Shown here one piece after another: positions 36,196 through 47,826 of a DNA stretch of 64,000 bases. The stretch spans positions 20,067,276 to 20,131,275 of the forward strand of contig NW_027467782.1 of NCBI RefSeq assembly GCF_004210375.1, read 5' to 3'. The position numbers and the translations under genes are program-made. Position 1 is the stretch's first letter, and each line of letters begins with the position of its first letter. The notes under the pieces were generated by a model that ran no database searches, was not told where the DNA came from, and was given only the letters and a program-made list of their open reading frames with translations. Origin of the DNA: Tachypleus tridentatus (Eukaryota > Arthropoda > Merostomata > Xiphosura > Limulidae).

Positions 36196-36316
36196 TCCTT
36201 CGCTGGTACAGCAGTAAGTCTACGGATTCACAACGCTAAAATCAGGGGTTCGATTTCCCTCGGTGGACTCAGCAGATAGCCCGATGTGGCTTTACCATAA
36301 GAAAACACACACACAT
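36196..36316 (+). mobile_element. SINE-B copy
   Basis: 'gctggtacagcagtaagtc', B box 'ggttcgatttccc', core and (ca)n tail intact. Confidence 0.85.
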
Positions 36317-36584
36317 AATTATTTTTTACTCACTATCCCGTGTCTCCGTTTATGAAGCTGATGGCAGGATATTTATTTATTCCGTTAGACCACGAGAATA
36401 CATCTGAGGGGATCATAAATTTACATAATCTTCCGCAATATTGATAATATTTGTATGTCGTTGCTGGGGAAGCTGGTATCAGTTTCATAATTCCTACATA
36501 TTTACCCAAAATAGACGTGATCACCTAGAAGATGAATTAGTGTTTTATTGTAACTAACTATTTGTAGCTACACTAAACGATTGT

Positions 36585-36770
36585 TTTGTTTGTTTTGGAA
36601 TTTCGCACAAAGCAACTCGAGGGCTATCTGTGCTAGCCGTCCCTAATTTAGCAGTGTAAGACTAGAGGGAATGCAGCTAGTCATCACCACCCACCGCCAA
36701 CTCTTGGGCTACTCTTTTACCAACGAATAGTGACATTGACCGTCACATTATAACGCCCCCACGGCTGAAT
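36585..36770 (-). mobile_element. SINE-A 3' body fused to a Penelope-like fragment
   Basis: Reverse SINE-A tail and body, ending exactly where the GIY-YIG frame begins (cggctga|attttattttggg). The tRNA-like head is absent. Confidence 0.85.
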
Positions 36771-37084
36771 TTTATTTTGGGTTTAAGTTGTTGTATAAGT
36801 AAGGTTTCTTTAATTTTGCGTTTGTTTATGTTTGTTTCTTTATTTAGTATTTGAGTGTTTTCTATGGTTATGTTGTGTTTATTTGACTTGCAGTGTTCGA
36901 AAACGTGTGAAGGTGACTTTTTATGTTCTTTGAATCTGGTTTCCATTTTTCTACTTGTTTCTCCAATATAGAAGTCGTGGCAGTTATCACATTGTATTTT
37001 ATAAATAATGTTGATATGGTGTTTGTCAGTGTAAAGGAACGCCATTATACCTATATTAATATAGATATAATTGTATTCAAACAT
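36743..37084 (-). mobile_element. Penelope-like element, GIY-YIG endonuclease fragment
   Basis: Minus-strand frame with a GIY-YIG nuclease signature as found at the C terminus of Penelope-like retroelement ORFs: IYKIQCDNCHDFYIGET, then TSRKMETRFKEHK, SHVFEHC, and a C-terminal segment INKRKIKETLLIQQLKP. The reverse transcriptase part is absent, so the copy is 5'-truncated. The frame does not stop at the end of the domain but continues into SINE-A body sequence, ending at a TGA within 'ataatgtgacgg' of that body. A full SINE-A lies immediately upstream in the same orientation. Unlikely to be active alone. Confidence 0.8.
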
Positions 37085-37087
37085 CGT

Positions 37088-37370
37088 TGTTTTTTGTTTT
37101 TGGAATTTCGCACAAAGCTACTCGAGGGCTATCTGTGCTAGCCGTCCCTAATTTAGCAGTGTAAGACTAGAGGGAAGGCAGCTAGTCATCACCACCCACC
37201 GCCAACTCTTGGGCTACTCTTTTACCAACGAATAGTGGGATTGACCGTCACATTATAACGCCCCCACGGCTGGGAGGGCGAGCATGTTTTTGCACGACTC
37301 GTGCGCGAACCCACGACCATCAGATTACGAAGCGCACGCCTTAACGCGCTAGGCCATGCCAGGCCTGCAC
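37088..37370 (-). mobile_element. SINE-A, full length
   Basis: Reverse SINE-A with all parts; its (aaac)-type tail abuts the 5' end of the Penelope-like fragment. Confidence 0.9.
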
Positions 37371-38043
37371 ACTAAACGATAGAAGGAATAATATATGAAG
37401 TAAACACAACTGGAACAAAAATTCTATAATTCATTGTGTTTGTGATTGCCTAATAACGTTATTATGGACAGAACATAAAAAATGATTTTGTTTTATTTTA
37501 AATTGGCCCTCTACGTTTTGCTGATTAAATTTCTGTGATTTACGATAATTTGATATAGTTTATTCATATTTAAATTAGGTGTTTTGAAGTAACTCAAAAT
37601 TAATTCCCTCATCGTGAACCTTCGAAAAAATATCCAGTTCCAAATGAGATAGAAGATTTACTATTCTTTGTAAGTTTGTAAAACTTTTCTATATAAGTCA
37701 TCATTTGTAATAACCGTTATTGTAAATTGTATTAATGTCTGAAATTTAAAATATATGTGTTTTGAAAAAGAAAATTGTGTGTATCAATCTTGTCAGCAAA
37801 TACCGAAATTTGGATACGTATCGACATTTATTTAACGTCTAAATATAAATTATAAATTAATTCAGGTTTAGGCCTATTTGAAATTGTAACACCACACATT
37901 TTCAATGATCATAACGAAACGTAAGCGAGGAAAGCAATTGATAAAAATGAAATGGGACACTGATGTTATAGACCCCAAGAAATGATTTGCCACATGTATA
38001 AACTGAAACCAACCCAAATTTCTTTGAGGTGTAATTTGATTGT

Positions 38044-38145
38044 TGTTAAGGTGAAAACTACACAATAGACTATCTGTATTATGCCAATCACAGGTATCGA
38101 AACAAAAAGTTAACCTTATAAGCTTGCAAACTTACCGGTGAAAAA
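38044..38145 (-). mobile_element. SINE-C copy (diverged)
   Basis: 'gaaaactacacaatagactatctg...ggtatcgaaac' reverse copy. Confidence 0.6.
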
Positions 38146-38489
38146 CTGGCGTTATTTCTGAGATCAAAAGCCAACAAAATCTCATAACTTTAGAAATATA
38201 CACAAATATGTTGTTTCTAAAGGAAGATTATAAACTTATGAGGTTCGTAACGTTGATTATATCCACAGATAATATAACTATTATTGTTATTATTTGTTTG
38301 ATTTTTTACACTTTGTTAGGTCCAGTATATTTCATAGAATAGAACTTATGAACTCATTTATACAGATTTCAAAGCATCAGAGTTTTTGTTTTAGGTTCAG
38401 TATTTTGTTATCGAATATCATGTAGGTCAGGTTATAAAGCTAACCAAAATTTCAGGTTCATCATGTCGCTCCACTGATAACGTGAAGTT

Positions 38490-38680
38490 CGCCAAATGTG
38501 TTCGCTCTTTCTGCTATGGGGACGTTATAAACCTTCAATCAATCCCACTATTTTCTGGTAAAAGAGTAGCTCAAGAGTTGGTGGCGGGTGGTAATGATTA
38601 GCTACCTTTCTTCTAGTCTTACACTGCTAAATTAAAGAGGGCTAGCGCTGATAGCCCTCGTGTAGCTTTGCGCACAAATT
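38490..38680 (+). mobile_element. SINE-A, head degraded
   Basis: Body 'aaagagtagctcaagagttgg' to 'gtgtagctttgcgcacaaat' clear; head nearly unrecognisable. Confidence 0.75.
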
Positions 38681-38761
38681 TAGACCTTGTACTCAGTAAC
38701 TTTATTACATCATTGAACAGAATATATAAATATATATATGTTTTAAAAAATAACTTTAATG

Positions 38762-38872
38762 GTAGTCCAGTGGCACAGCGATATGTCTGTAGACTTACAA
38801 CGTTATAATCTATATTTCGATACCCGTAGTGGTCAGATCATCTGTAGCTTTGTGCTTAACTTCAAACATATA
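38762..38872 (+). mobile_element. SINE-C copy
   Basis: 'ccagtggcacagcgatatgtc', 'tttcgatacccgtagtgg', 'ctgtagctttgtgcttaact'. Confidence 0.75.
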
Positions 38873-39000
38873 GCGTGTCTATGGAGCGCTAACAAAGGCT
38901 GTTTTTTATACTATTTCACAATCATGCTAGAATGGCTTTAAATTTAATGATTCTGAAAACACATTCATTGTCAAGCTAGCGTTCACGTTTTTGTGAAATT

Positions 39001-39093
39001 GTAATCGTTAATTCATCAGAACGCACCCGATCGTCGGGCTGCGACGATTACAGACTTTTGTAACCGGTTAATCGTACTATATTGCCCAGCCCT
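39001..39093. mobile_element. hAT terminus-like sequence
   Basis: 'aaccggttaatcgtactatattgcccagccct' is closely related to the terminus at 40630-40691 and ends in the gcccagccct typical of hAT ends. It points the same way as the 40691 end, so it cannot be the partner TIR of a simple intact element. Confidence 0.45.
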
Positions 39094-39433
39094 CAAAAGT
39101 TCGCTCCTGTCTTGGAAAAAGAACGATTTTCTGACACCAACAGAAGAGGAGAGACCCGGATGATCACCCCACCGGAAGTTTCCTGTGTATTATGCGAAAT
39201 TGCGAACTGCAGATCCATGAACTTTTTTTGCTGGACTGACCTCAGTGTCCTCACCAGGTGGCAGACTACCGGTAGGTGGTCATTGAAAGCTGTTATTCAT
39301 GTTCGAAATGATAATACAACAACTATTCAAAAAACACAACATATTTTATTAAAAAAACACGATATTCATTATTGCACAATTATATCAACCAAATGAACCA
39401 ATATGAATTATTTTCAGAAAACTAATGTAGACC

Positions 39434-39515
39434 TTGTACGGCTGGGAGGGCGAGCATGTTTGGTGCGACCGGGATGCGAACCCGCGACCCTCAGATTACG
39501 AGTCGCACGCCTTGA
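39434..39515 (-). mobile_element. SINE-A head-only segment at inversion junction
   Basis: Reverse head from 'cggctgggagggcgagcatg' to 'gagtcgcacgcctt'. It starts at the same cagccg point where the body-only copy at 40693 begins. Confidence 0.8.
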
Positions 39516-39519
39516 GGCT

Positions 39520-40260
39520 TGAGGACCTCTACTGCTCCTTCCATCACACTCCACATGGCATCGTCAAACACCAAGCTGGCACGATCTTTTGCTTTTGTTA
39601 TGCTTTCATCGTGTGGCACTGCCATAACAGACACACGGAGGTGAAGAAGTCGCGTTAACATCTGATATGTGGAATTCCATCTTGTGGCAACTTCTTGTAT
39701 GAGCATACGAGGTTCAACGCCGATTTTTTTTTTGTTTGGTGGTCATGCAAGGCTTGGGTAGCTACAGTGGACCGGTCGAAGTGGCTCACACAACGTCTGG
39801 CTGGAGCAAGAACTTTGGCGATGTTGGGTTGCTTAAGAGCATCAGTGATAGCCAGCTGTAAGCTATGTGAGAAACAAAACATATGTTCTAATTTGGCCTC
39901 CTTCGCAGCGACTTTCATGTTGGACGCATTGTCCGTGACTAGGGCAGAGATAGCATCAAGCCCAAACTTTGCAGCAATATCTGTGACATGTTGTGCTATG
40001 TTCACCCCTGTATGGCGGTCATCTATTGCCCGAGTAGCAACAACTTTGGTCTTGAGTTCCCACTCCGCAGTCAAAAAATGGCAAGTAAGTGTAATGAACG
40101 ACTTCATCTTCAAGTTGGTCTACAGGTCAGTTGTTATAGCAACTGTTTTCCCTGACATTTCTTCCACAACTTCTGCTTTGCACTCTTGATATGCTGAGGC
40201 TAAGTAGCTATTTCCTGTCGGCATACGAATGTATGCTAGCCTTTTAAAGACGTTTGTCGT
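39520..40260 (-). pseudogene. hAT-family transposase remnant (ZBED-like)
   Basis: Minus strand. The frame reads LAYIRMP, SAYQECKAEVVEEMSGKT, then an in-frame TAG where hAT proteins have TDxW, then the RNase H-like core (ALVTDNASNMKVAAKE, CFSHSLQLAITDALK). After a further shift it reads QEVATRWNSTYQMLTRLL, the conserved TRWNSTY block. The BED finger and the C-terminal dimerisation region are missing. The stop codon and frame shifts show it is dead. Confidence 0.75.
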
Positions 40261-40559
40261 TTTCCAACCACAGGCCCATCTTTTTCACTCAAATCTAAAT
40301 CTGTCAAGTCAAAATGATCCCAGATAATAAATCTCCGACCACTTTCTAAGCCAGATGACATCGTGCGTTCATTAGCCGTTCAAGTAATCAGATATCAAAA
40401 CAGGAATTTGCGCTTGACGGCCGCACCAAACGTTAACAAAAACTCTAAAGGTCAACAACAACAACAACGAAAATTCAACCAAACAAAAAGGCAAGCAGTT
40501 CGTAAAATCACGATAGGCAAACATACCGATGTCAAGGTCAAATAATGGAATATTTACAT

Positions 40560-40692
40560 GTCGACAATCGTATTGTTTTCCCTCGTTTATTTTTCTCGAA
40601 AAAAATCTTAGATTAATCGGTTAGGAAATCCGTAACCGGTTAAGAGCAGTAACCGAACCGTAACCGATTAATCGTGTAATCGTCACGGCCCT
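40560..40692. mobile_element. hAT subterminal repeats and terminus
   Basis: Multiple 'aaccggtta/aaccgatta' subterminal motifs run up to 'cgtcacggccct', a hAT-like end. The SINE-A body begins two bases later. Confidence 0.5.
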
Positions 40693-40890
40693 ACCTTTCA
40701 GCCGTGGAGGCGTTATAATGCGACGGTCAATTCCACTATTTGTTGGTAAAAGAGTAGCCCAAAAGTTGGCTGTGGGTGGTGATGACCAGCTGCCTTCCCT
40801 CTAGTCTTACACTGCTAAATCAGGGACGACTGGCGCAGATAGCCCTCGAGTAGCTTTGTGCGAAATTCAAAAAACAAACAAACAAGCATG
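40693..40890 (+). mobile_element. SINE-A body-only copy
   Basis: Starts at 'ctttcagccgtggaggcg' with no head and runs to the (aaac)n tail. It is the likely partner of the head at 39434-39515. Confidence 0.85.
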
Positions 40891-40979
40891 AGTATTTTTA
40901 GTTATTAATAAGTTCATTTAAACAACTTCGACCTACTTTTATGCGGATGAACACACTGTCATCTACAAATGATTGTTTA

Positions 40980-41098
40980 GTGTGTGCTTTTCTTATAGCA
41001 AAATTACATCAGGCTATTTGCTGAGCTCACCGAGGAGAAACAAACCGCTGATTTTAACCTTGTAAATTCACAGACTTACCGCTGTACTAGCGGTGGCG
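40980..41098 (-). mobile_element. SINE-B copy
   Basis: Reverse: 'gtgtgcttttcttatagcaa', 'ggctatttgctgagctcacc', 'cttaccgctgtactagcgg'. Confidence 0.8.
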
Positions 41099-41139
41099 CT
41101 CCATTATAGTATGAAAATTGATAGTTACAGTAGATGGAA

Positions 41140-41412
41140 GCCCGGCATGGCAAGTGTGCTGAGGCGTTCGACACGTAATCCGAGGATCGGGGGTTCGAAT
41201 CCCGGTCGCACCAAACATGCTCGCCCTCCCAGCCGTGGGGCGTTATAATGTACGGTCAATCCCATTATTCGTTGGTAAAAGAGTAGCCCAAGAGTTGGCA
41301 GTGGATGGTGATGACTAGCTACCTTCCCTCTAGTCTTACACTGCTAAATTACGGACGGCTAGCACAGATAGCTCTCGAGTAGATTTGTGCGATATTCAAA
41401 ACAAACAAACAA
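41140..41412 (+). mobile_element. SINE-A, full length
   Basis: Forward copy from 'gcccggcatggcaagtgtgc' to 'attcaaaacaaacaaac', with intact B box 'ggttcgaatccc'. Confidence 0.9.
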
Positions 41413-41867
41413 TACAGTGGATGGTGGTTCAGAGTTATATTAGTTATTTTGAATAACTGGTTGGGTCCCTTCACTCTGATATTACTTGTCTGCTAGGCTA
41501 CTAATTATTTCCTTACCTTCATATTTGGGGCTGGAATGCCAATTTCATGAGGTAAGTTTATCTTACTTACTCCATATGGTGATATGTTATTATTTTGATT
41601 TTTTTTCTTCTTTACTTTGGAGAGCAGTGACTTGCCCACAATTGTTTGCTGGTAGTAAAGGGTGATATAGATGTGGGTCGTTATGGGCTCGAACACCCAC
41701 ATCTCGCTGTCCTAATTTCAACTGATTTTGATTATTTTATTGCTCTTGAATTTCTTCATGTGAGACTGGAGAGTGGAGGTTAAAACTGACACTCAGTGTT
41801 TCCAACCACAATGTAGGTTCTACGTCATCAGTCACCTTCAAAATCTAGAGTATAATCACAGTTTATA

Positions 41868-44234
41868 CAGTGGAGCCCCTCACTAACGATCCCCTTACTA
41901 ACGACTTCCTCTGTCATACGACCGGAAAAATTTTGACGGTACCCTGTTTGCATTAAATTGACCCCTCGTGGACGACTTCCCCTCAAACGCGACTAACGAC
42001 CTACCAAATTGAACAATTTTGATTATTTTACCTCTCACTAACGACTAAGTGACATTATTATGTGGCATATTCTGTGAAGTTACATAGCGGTCTGCCTTCT
42101 CATTTATGGCATATTACAAAGGAGTTTAATTATTCCGTAGTTAAACAGTATTACGTAATCTACTTCAACAATAAATCTATTTCCAGTGCGTCGAATCGAA
42201 AAGAAGATTAATTTTCATTGGTAAATTAATCTTATTCTCAATGCGCTCAGTGCGCTTATTCTATAGTACATAATGAATTAGGAACACTAAATCGGATTAT
42301 TTAACAGACAGGATTAGTGTGCATAATATGAAGATTCCTCATAACACAGACTCATGTTTCACCAGAATGTCGAAGAGAAAGTTGCTTAACTCAGAAGAGA
42401 GAGTTTCCGTCATTAAACGACACGACAAAGGGGAAACTGCAATAAAAAATCGCCACGGATCTTGGAGTTGGTAAAACCCAAATTCAGACAATCATTAAAG
42501 AGAAAGAAACAATTTTGAAAAAGTGGGAAACAGGCGAAAATCCAGAAAAAAAGCAGAACAAGAGAAGATGCCTATACGACGAGTTGGATGAGAAGGTGTG
42601 GCAGTGGTTTGTGAATACAAGATCCAGGAATCTACCAATTACCGGGAAACTAATTCAAGAAAAAGCATTAACATTGGCGTCTCAGCTTGGCAATGAAGGC
42701 TTCTCTGCTAGCAATGGATGGTTAGATAGATTCGTAAAAAGGCATAATATCAAAGCAGCTATTCACTGTGGTGAAAGTGCTGAAGTTTCTCAAGAAGCAG
42801 TTGAAGTTTGGACTAATCGTCTCCCATCCATCTGTGAAGGCTATTCCACTAATGACATATTTAACGCTGATGAGACTGGGATACAATACAGATCACTTCC
42901 AACGAAATCAATGGTCAAGAAGGGAGAAACGACATCCGATGTAAAAGTTTCGAAAGAAAGAGTTACAGTAATGCTTTGCTGTAGCATGTCGGGAGAGAAA
43001 GTTCGGCCATTTGTTATTGGTCATAGTGCTAAGCCGCGTTGCTTTCGTAATTCTGATATGAATTCAATGGTGTAGATTATTATCACAACCGAAAAGCCTG
43101 AATGACAATTACCATATTTACCGAATGGGTAACAAAATTAACAACAAAATGAAACTTCAGAAACGCAATGTTCTGCTTTTATCGACAACTGCACTGCTCA
43201 TGTTGCAATCCCTCTATCTAATGTAAAAATCGTTTTCCTTCCTCCTAATGCAACTTCTAAGCTACAGCCTTGTGACGCCGGAGTTATACAGACCGTCAAA
43301 CGGCTGTATCGCAAAACATTCTTGAGACAACTTTTGTTTCACATGGATAACGACCAGACGGCTACAGGTCCCGAGTTGTGCAAAAATCACTCTTCTGAAC
43401 GCAATTGTGTGGTTACGCGTCGCTTGGCTTCGAGCTAAGACTTCCACAATTAAAAGTGTTTCTTGAAATGCGGCTTTAACTTCTGTTTAGGCGAAGTGTC
43501 AAACGAAAGTGAAGACAATGTTTCAGAAAACCAATCTGACCCCGACTTTAGGCCTGTCTTGAATGTTGTAACTCTTGGCGAATATGTCAACTTCGACAAC
43601 GAACTCCAGTTTGTGATGATTCAGTTTCTGACAATATTATCGCATGTCCTGAAGAAATCGAGAGTGATGATGGTGAAGAATGTGACGACACAACAGTAGA
43701 GTCTTTCGAGCCAATTGACTGTGCCACTGCAATGTCATATGCAGAAAAACTTCTTACAGTTTGGTCTCAAACACGGCAAAATGGACATTGTAGATTGCAT
43801 GGTAGCAGTGAGCAAAGACATTGAAACTGTACAATTTTCGAAGAAAAACAAACAAAATTAGTGATTTCTTTAAGAAAATGTAGTTTCTTATCGTATTTTA
43901 AGTCTGTATTTGATCATTTTTGTGCGTGTGTAGCATTTCTTCTACAGTGATTTCTTTATAAAAATGTATTTTATCATCGCATTTTAAGTCTGCATAAGCA
44001 TTAGTGATTTAAGAAAATGTCTTTTATGATCGTATTTTAAGTCTGCATGAACATTAGTGATTTCTTTAGTTTACAAACGTATATACAGTCAGTATTTGAA
44101 CACTTTGCCTATTATAAAAACGTACATAATTTAAATCTTGGTAACGAATTGGGTATCCACCCTCACTAACGACTCCCCTCATTAACGACCTTTTGTCGAG
44201 GTATTTTTGAAGTCGTTAGTGAGGGGCTCCACTG
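41868..44234 (+). mobile_element. Tigger/pogo-type DNA transposon with intact ends
   Basis: Bounded by a perfect 22-bp inverted repeat beginning CAGTGGAGCCCCTCACTAAC, flanked by TA target duplications (41866-41867 and 44235-44236). Internal subterminal 'ctaacgac' motifs recur near both ends. Length about 2.37 kb, the usual size for Tigger elements. The transposase gene is forward and decayed (separate entry). The 3' non-coding part holds three copies of an 'agtgatttcttta...tattttaagtctg' unit (43857-44065). The ends could still be substrates for an active relative. Confidence 0.88.
42367..43870 (+). pseudogene. Tigger/jerky-like transposase, frameshifted
   Basis: Starts MSKRKLLNSEERVSVIK (psq-type HTH). 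Shortly after, in an A run near 42450, one base is missing, and the frame moves to the one reading LGVGKTQIQTIIKEKE, the CENP-B HTH (WFVNTRSRNLPITGKLIQEK, ASNGWLDRF) and the DDE core start (IFNADETGIQYRSLP, SKERVTVMLC) before a stop at 43075. A further frame near 43175-43330 keeps FIDNC and VFLPPNATSKLQP. The first two catalytic Asp regions are therefore visible but in different frames. Dead as a protein. Confidence 0.85.
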
Positions 44235-44459
44235 TATATCACATTATAGCCTCTATCCTGGGGATCCTTTTAATTGGTGCAGCGTCTTTGATTTTGTTCG
44301 GATTTATTTTTGTGTTTATTACAAACATATGTTATGCAATATATTAATTAGAGAAATGTAAACTAATTTGTTATCGATAAGTGTTATACCTATGAAACGT
44401 TATAAATGCAAAACTATGCCATGCAAATTAAATGTAGAACTGTTTGTTTATTTTTATTT

Positions 44460-44545
44460 AAAGTTAGCTACACAAATACACAATGGGCTATCTGTGGCTG
44501 CCCATCACGCTTACCTAAACTTATTTTCTAGCATTATAAGTCCAC
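44460..44545 (-). mobile_element. SINE-C fragment
   Basis: 'agctacacaaatacacaatgggctatctgtgg' reverse core. Confidence 0.55.
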
Positions 44546-45199
44546 AGAAATATAGAAGTGAAAGCCATTGAGTCATTGTTTAAGTAACACATATTAACAC
44601 ATACCTGCATAAAAGATAGTGGAGTTTTCATAAGTAAAAAAAATAACGTATTTAAAAATGTAAAATATGCCATATATCTGAAGTCTTATTTTACAATGGA
44701 GTAAAACTACATTTACTAAAATCATAGTGTGTTGTTGTTTTCAATCATAAGATACTTTTAAAGTGACTCTAAAAGCGAAAACTATAAATCTAGTGTTATA
44801 ATATGAAAAGATCAATGTTGACACTTCGTCTTGTGGTGATGGCATCACTTCTAGCAGCTCGCCCTCTGACACTAGTGACATGATCATATTATGCTGCCTG
44901 ATAACATCTTCGTTTTTGGAAAAACATGGGTTTTCATATTAAGTATTTGAAAAAAAAATTGATATTAAATTTGGTTATTACTCCAAGTTGTATATTAATT
45001 AATTTAATTTTGCATATCACATGCATATCCATCACCTAATTAATTTATTAATATTTAATTAAATAAAGTATTACTCAGATATTAATTGAGAATTTGCACT
45101 TCACCATATATTAATCACATTATTAATTAATCTTTAATCAATAAATGTCCCCCAGTAACACCTCAACCACCCTCCCTCCTGGTATTGTCCTTTGGCAGA

Positions 45200-46750
45200 T
45201 TGTACATGGCCGGCAAGATCTGCTCACATGATTCCTGAGCAATGGACATAACTAGTGGATCTATCTGCTATCTTCTTTGCTCTTAGGTGTCCTTGCACAG
45301 TCAACTCGTGAATTTGTTCCATCAGGTGAGTCCTGTATTCTGTTGTTATGATTTGCTACACTTTCCCAGTATAATTTCTCTGTTTGATTTGGTACAGCAA
45401 TTCCTTCTAATACTCTGCTCTATAAGTGCTTTACCCTTTGTCTTCTGCTCGATTTTTCCCCATATATTGTCACAAAGATGGTGCAGTGAAAAGTGTTTCT
45501 TTTACGCTTCCTTCAATTCCTGCAAACCTACATTCGTGATATCATCTTTTGACCTTAGTAAGATCTTCGTGTTTTTTTTAGCTCTTATTTTCTTGAGTTC
45601 TGTTTGTGACTTGCCTATACTTCTTCGTTTATATATTTATATGTTTTTCATACATATAGTCTTTGGTAGGTCTGATATAGCACTCCCTTTTGTTTCTCTA
45701 TTCTGTTGGTACCATCTCGTTTGTCTTCTGTTAAATTTTCTCCCAGGTATTGTCCCAACGTTTCTGCAATGGAGGAACTTTCTTTTATGAATTCTTTCAG
45801 TTTCTACAAACCTACATTCGGGATGTCATTTTTTTCACACTTGTAAGGTTTTGATGTCTTGCTTGCTCTTCTTTACTTGACCACTAGTGGTGACCACCAA
45901 TGGTTCATCAATCTTCTTTCGGTCTGGTATCTGAGTTTCTACTAACTGGTATGTTTTAAACAATTTGGTCAAATATGGATGTTTTATACTGTTGTCTCCA
46001 GGTCTCCCACATAATATAATGCATTTATCTTTATTTTCTTATGGGACACTTTCTCATTGTCCCATCAATAAGTACACACACACACTCACATGTGCAGTTT
46101 GCCTCTCATTTGGTCATAATATAGCAGACTGGATCTCACTACTGCAAACAATTTCTTGTAGGCAATTCACTCTTTTGTCCCCAACATATTCTTCACTCGC
46201 TGGCATGTTGTGATTTGCTGGTACTTCTGAATATCTGTAACACGCTCCAATCACTATTGGCACTGTTGATCCATTTGTTAACTTTAGTTGATTGTTAGTC
46301 GTGTACTGATAAACCATGGAAATGGAACTTCCTTCTCATAATAAATCTGGCACCTTTTATTGATTCTCTTTTTTTTGGCAGCAGCTTCTATGCTGACAGT
46401 CAAACTTTCTAGTTTGTTAACAACACCATCTATAGAAGTTGCTATAGCAAGTTTATACTGAGATTTCTGCTGTTGCTTGTTAGTAATGGACTTCCATTCC
46501 TTCGCAACGTTACATATTTTATAAATAATATTTCTTTACCCATTTGTCTGTTAACCCCATGTAACCTTTGGTGGACTCCTGTTTCTAGTCAACTACCAGT
46601 TTTTGTTTTAAATAATAATATCTTCAAAATAAGACAAACGTATGTACAAAAATTATTTACACCATGAAATATCACAGTTGTATCCACAACTCTAAATAAT
46701 TAATCTTTATTTTCAAATATCCACTTGGGCTGATTCAATTACTTAAGACT
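45200..46750 (-). mobile_element. Ty3/Gypsy-like retrotransposon remnant
   Basis: Minus strand, several frames with stops. From high to low coordinates: a lysine- and glutamine-rich Gag-like segment (KLAIATSIDGVVNKLESL), a protease-like region (NHNMPASEEYVGDKRVNC, where the catalytic D-T/S-G is not preserved), a TTSGQVKKSKQ linker, and a segment NVGLQKLKEFIKESSSI...KGVLYQTYQR. The last segment occurs twice, about 280 bases apart (around 45850-45690 and 45570-45400). This order and the motifs recall the protease to RT linker of arthropod Ty3/Gypsy elements. No LTRs were seen. Family call is by motif likeness only. Confidence 0.45.
46075..46096. repeat. CA microsatellite
   Basis: Short (ca)n run. 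Confidence 0.6.
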
Positions 46751-47055
46751 ATAATTGACAATATAAACTATTTTTCACACAGTACTTACTTTTACTCACA
46801 GTACTATTTGTAAATTATTTACTCAGTAAGTAACCCATGGGTTACAAGAGTTGTATCATAACTTTAAAAATTGTCTACTTCTCATCAAAATCCACAGAGA
46901 ATGGTTCAATTAATATAGATCCCCCCTTTTACAATACAAATTATTATATTTATTAAACTTTGAAACTAACTTTATCATATCGCCAGATATGGTTAATTAT
47001 TCTCACACCAGCTAACTTCACGTTTTTTCTCATTGACTAATTTTCTGAGAAAATT

Positions 47056-47263
47056 CGTAATCCGAGGGTCGCGGGTTCGCATCCCCGTCGCGCCAAATAT
47101 TCTCGCCCTTTCAGCCGTGGGGGCGATATAATATGACGATCAATCCCACTATTCATTGGTAAAAGAGTAGCCCAAGAGTTGGCGGTGATGATTAGCTGCC
47201 TTCCCTCTCGTCTTACACTACTATATTAGGGACGGCTAGCACAAAGCTACTCGAGGGCTATCA
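47056..47263 (+). mobile_element. SINE-A, rearranged 3' end
   Basis: Lacks the A-box half of the head; its 3' end switches to antisense tail sequence ('gcacaaagctactcgagggc'), so it is a chimera of two copies. Confidence 0.75.
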
Positions 47264-47826
47264 ACGTGGTAAGTTTGTTTGTATAACGTGGTAAGTTTGT
47301 TTGTTTGCCACGTCATACAACTGAACTTAATTAATCACTATTATTTTTTAAATCATTAAATATTAACTCACCAAATAAATTGAATAATAACTCTTAAACT
47401 AAACAGTTTTGTATATCCAAAAAATATTAATTACTAATTTGAAATCATTCTTTCCCCAACTTGTGTGTCTACAGTGAAGTTATAATTTATAAAGCTTCTG
47501 TAATAAATAATCATTTTCTTTGAAACAAACATGGATTTTTAAAGCGATAAAACAGGCAATTTTAAAATACTCTATAACTTTTATTTTCTATTTACATACA
47601 TTTTATTTTAATTTTTTTATCGATGTGAAGTTTGTGAAAGTCCGGGACAAGAAAACATAAATCGAGAGTCATTGTCTCTTATTAGTGAAGAAAATCGTCC
47701 GATCATAGAAGTTATTCTGTTGTTGTCTTGCATCTGGCTTTCTAATTCGGTTAAACACTAGTCAAAAAATTCTTGTGGATCTAACAATGTATCAGGAGCT
47801 TACGTTTCTCAATTTGTCTGTCGACT

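Noticed and set aside
39695-40189. Long plus-strand frame over the hAT region
   Set aside because: It is the antisense of the recognisable hAT transposase.
41470-41550. Plus-strand exon candidate between CTGCTAG and GAG|GTAAGT
   Set aside because: Short, no protein likeness, and no partner exons found.
45287-45790. Plus-strand 167-residue hydrophobic frame
   Set aside because: Antisense of a Gypsy-like remnant; the hydrophobicity comes from reading Lys/Glu-rich coding sequence backwards.
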